From: Salminus brasiliensis
Lineage: Eukaryota > Chordata > Actinopteri > Characiformes > Bryconidae
DNA: 64,000 bases
NCBI RefSeq assembly: GCF_030463535.1
Contig: NC_132879.1
Span: 37,120,425-37,184,424 of the forward strand
Direction: 5' to 3'
Position 1 is the first letter of the stretch; each line of letters begins with the position of its first letter. The translations under genes and the position numbers were made by a program. Below are positions 62,624 to 64,000 of the stretch, piece after piece. The notes beneath the pieces are model-generated. The model did not search any database. It worked only from the letters and a program-made list of their open reading frames with translations, and was not told the DNA's origin.

Positions 62624-63730
62624 CTAAGGAGAGGGGGAAAGAGAGAGGGGGATAAAATTGGATGAGTAAATTATTAGATTCTTATTTCCCTAGGCAATGT
62701 GCATCATGGAGGATCTGTCGGGGTGTGGATTGATGTATGTGCAAAGATGCAGGGTTATGTACACAGAAGTAACGACATGCACATATCCCATCTTCTTTGG
62801 TACATAAATAATACCAACAGTGATACTAAAAGCCAGAATATATGCAGCAGGCCATCATGATCATACCACCCACCTTTGGGAGGAATTACACAGCTAACCA
62901 ACATCATGACCTCAGACAGAGGGAGTGCACTACTCAAGGCTAAATTTGTTACAGGATTGATTCTTTTGACACTGGATTCATTCCTCTCCTTTAGCAAATC
63001 TTTTACACTGCTATCCCACAAACCTATACATAGACACACACACACAAACAGCACACATACAGCTCCCTTGCCATGGGGCTCCAATCTGGCCCTCTGGGCA
63101 GCTTCCAGACAGCCTGTATCCGACATGGCCCAGTTTAAGTGTGGAATGCAAAGTATATGTCCATTCTTCCATCCTTCCGTCTCCTCAAAGAACTAAACAG
63201 AGTTTGCGTGAGAGGCAAAGTCTTGTGAATGGGGGCATTCTGGGTTCGGATCCTGGCCATGGGCACAGCGAGGAGAAAGAGTCTCCCGTATATTCACAAA
63301 CCAGCCCCAATCAGAGGGCCCGGGTGAAAGGGTGCTCGTCTTTCTATAAAAGAGTTCAAAGCACTGCATGACAGGAGCAGAGACAATGCTAAAAAGCTGT
63401 CTGGTGTCTCATCAAACCCACTTCCTCCCTCGTCTGCCCTCAGATCCAGCGCACCCCTGCCTGCTTCCTTATTTCACAAAGCCCTAACTATGCAAAACAA
63501 CATGCTTTATTTAAGACCCTCTTACGCTGCTCGGCCCAATTTAAGTCTTCCTTCACATTACAACCATTATTGCTTAGATCTTTCTAACTCACTGTTCACA
63601 TTCATGTTTTAAGTGCCCCATATCTGCCATTACTGTGAACTCAGTTCACTGTACTGAAAGGAAGTTCAGGCTTCCTTTCATCAGGCATGATGAAGGTCCA
63701 ATACACTAGCCATTTACTGTTTTTGCACCA
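62624..63730 (-). other. snd1: start of snd1 upstream intron (partial)
   Basis: Sequence upstream of the Tudor exon acceptor. No further snd1 exon is recognisable before the window ends, so the intron continues past the right edge. A 'GGTTCGGATCC' block near 63246 resembles a pol III B box and may be a SINE fragment. Otherwise nothing is recognised. Confidence 0.6.
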
Positions 63731-63946
63731 ATGTATGGTTCAGAGTTAGGAACAGTCCAGAGCACATCATCAGTTGTCCATCACTTGGTGGGCAGCCAAC
63801 TCCAGCACCCAGGGAGCAGAGAGGGTGAAGGGCCTTGCTCAAGGGCCCAAGAGTGGCAGCTTGCCGAGCCCGGGTATCAAACCCACAACCCGGTCATCAA
63901 TAGCCCAGAGCTCTATAGGTCTAACCGCTGAGCCACCACTGCCTTT
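63731..63946 (-). mobile_element. tRNA-derived SINE (minus strand)
   Basis: Read on the minus strand, it begins about 63946 with 'GGTGGCTCAGCGGTTAG', an A-box-like start. It then has 'GGGTTTGATACCCGG', a B-box-like block, about 50 bp further on, and a body containing 'GCAAGCTGCCACTCTTGGGC' and 'GAGCAAGGCCCTTCACC'. This layout is that of the abundant tRNA-headed SINEs of otophysan fish. A T-rich run sits on the plus-strand side of the head. The spacing is longer than in a real tRNA and no cloverleaf is kept, so it is not a tRNA gene. Confidence 0.75.
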
Positions 63947-64000
63947 TTTTTATTACACAGCATTTTTACATCAGCCCCCTCCCTCCCCCATCCAATCATC

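Noticed and set aside
63860..63946. tRNA gene on the minus strand
   Set aside because: A and B boxes are present, but spacing is too long and no acceptor stem or cloverleaf is kept. It is the head of a SINE.

Overview
The window is vertebrate nuclear DNA, almost certainly from a teleost fish. It holds an intron-rich gene, many decayed Tc1-like transposons of several families, long CA/GA/TA microsatellites, a 'GGTGGCTCAGCGGTTAG'-type tRNA-derived SINE and decayed LINE fragments. The mix resembles otophysan (characin or catfish type) genomes, but I cannot name the species.

The only protein-coding host gene I can support is the 3' end of snd1 (Tudor-SN, staphylococcal nuclease and Tudor domain protein 1) on the minus strand. 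Five coding exons lie at 62554-62623, 59979-60092, 57869-58072, 48355-48399 and 45993-46058. All have GT-AG splice sites and compatible phases, and together they give 165 contiguous C-terminal residues ending in the family's 'DEFGYSR' tail. The rest of the gene runs off the right edge. A probable 3' UTR extends to an AATAAA signal near 45090. The largest intron here, 48400-57868, carries a decayed LINE, long TA/CA/GA arrays and a possible cryptic exon.

The left 45 kb is intergenic, with no host gene recognised. It is a mosaic of Tc1-like relics (near 6.8, 9.7, 17.9, 18.0-20.0, 21.1-22.1, 30.5, 31.2-32.1, 35.2-36.4 and 39.9-40.6 kb), a MITE (32.8 kb), two LTR-like fragments (15.9 and 31.5 kb), SINE-like pieces (7.6, 9.2 and 10.8 kb), a LINE 3' end (32.4 kb) and tandem arrays. 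Between them are repeat-poor stretches, some rich in homeodomain or octamer motifs, that look like candidate conserved non-coding elements (3.0, 12.5, 13.4, 29.2, 34.3-35.0, 43.3 and 46.7 kb). That reading is inference only.

The most unusual structures are as follows. (1) A Tc1 element at 18.05-20.0 kb has had its left end replaced by an inverted copy of its own 3' end, giving arms of about 415 bp that reach into the transposase gene. (2) A tandem array at 1.9-2.6 kb is built from variants of the telomeric hexamer arranged in 30- and 36-bp higher-order units. (3) A 65-bp minisatellite at 23.0-23.6 kb has an inverted, shorter relative at 40.3-40.4 kb that shares the same 25-bp non-repeat end and lies inside a Tc1 relic, which suggests a mobile minisatellite. 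(4) There are foldback structures at 4.3-4.5, 9.16-9.32 and 42.9-44.2 kb. (5) An unnamed dispersed repeat is present in three copies. I see no new multi-gene system, prokaryotic feature or CRISPR array.
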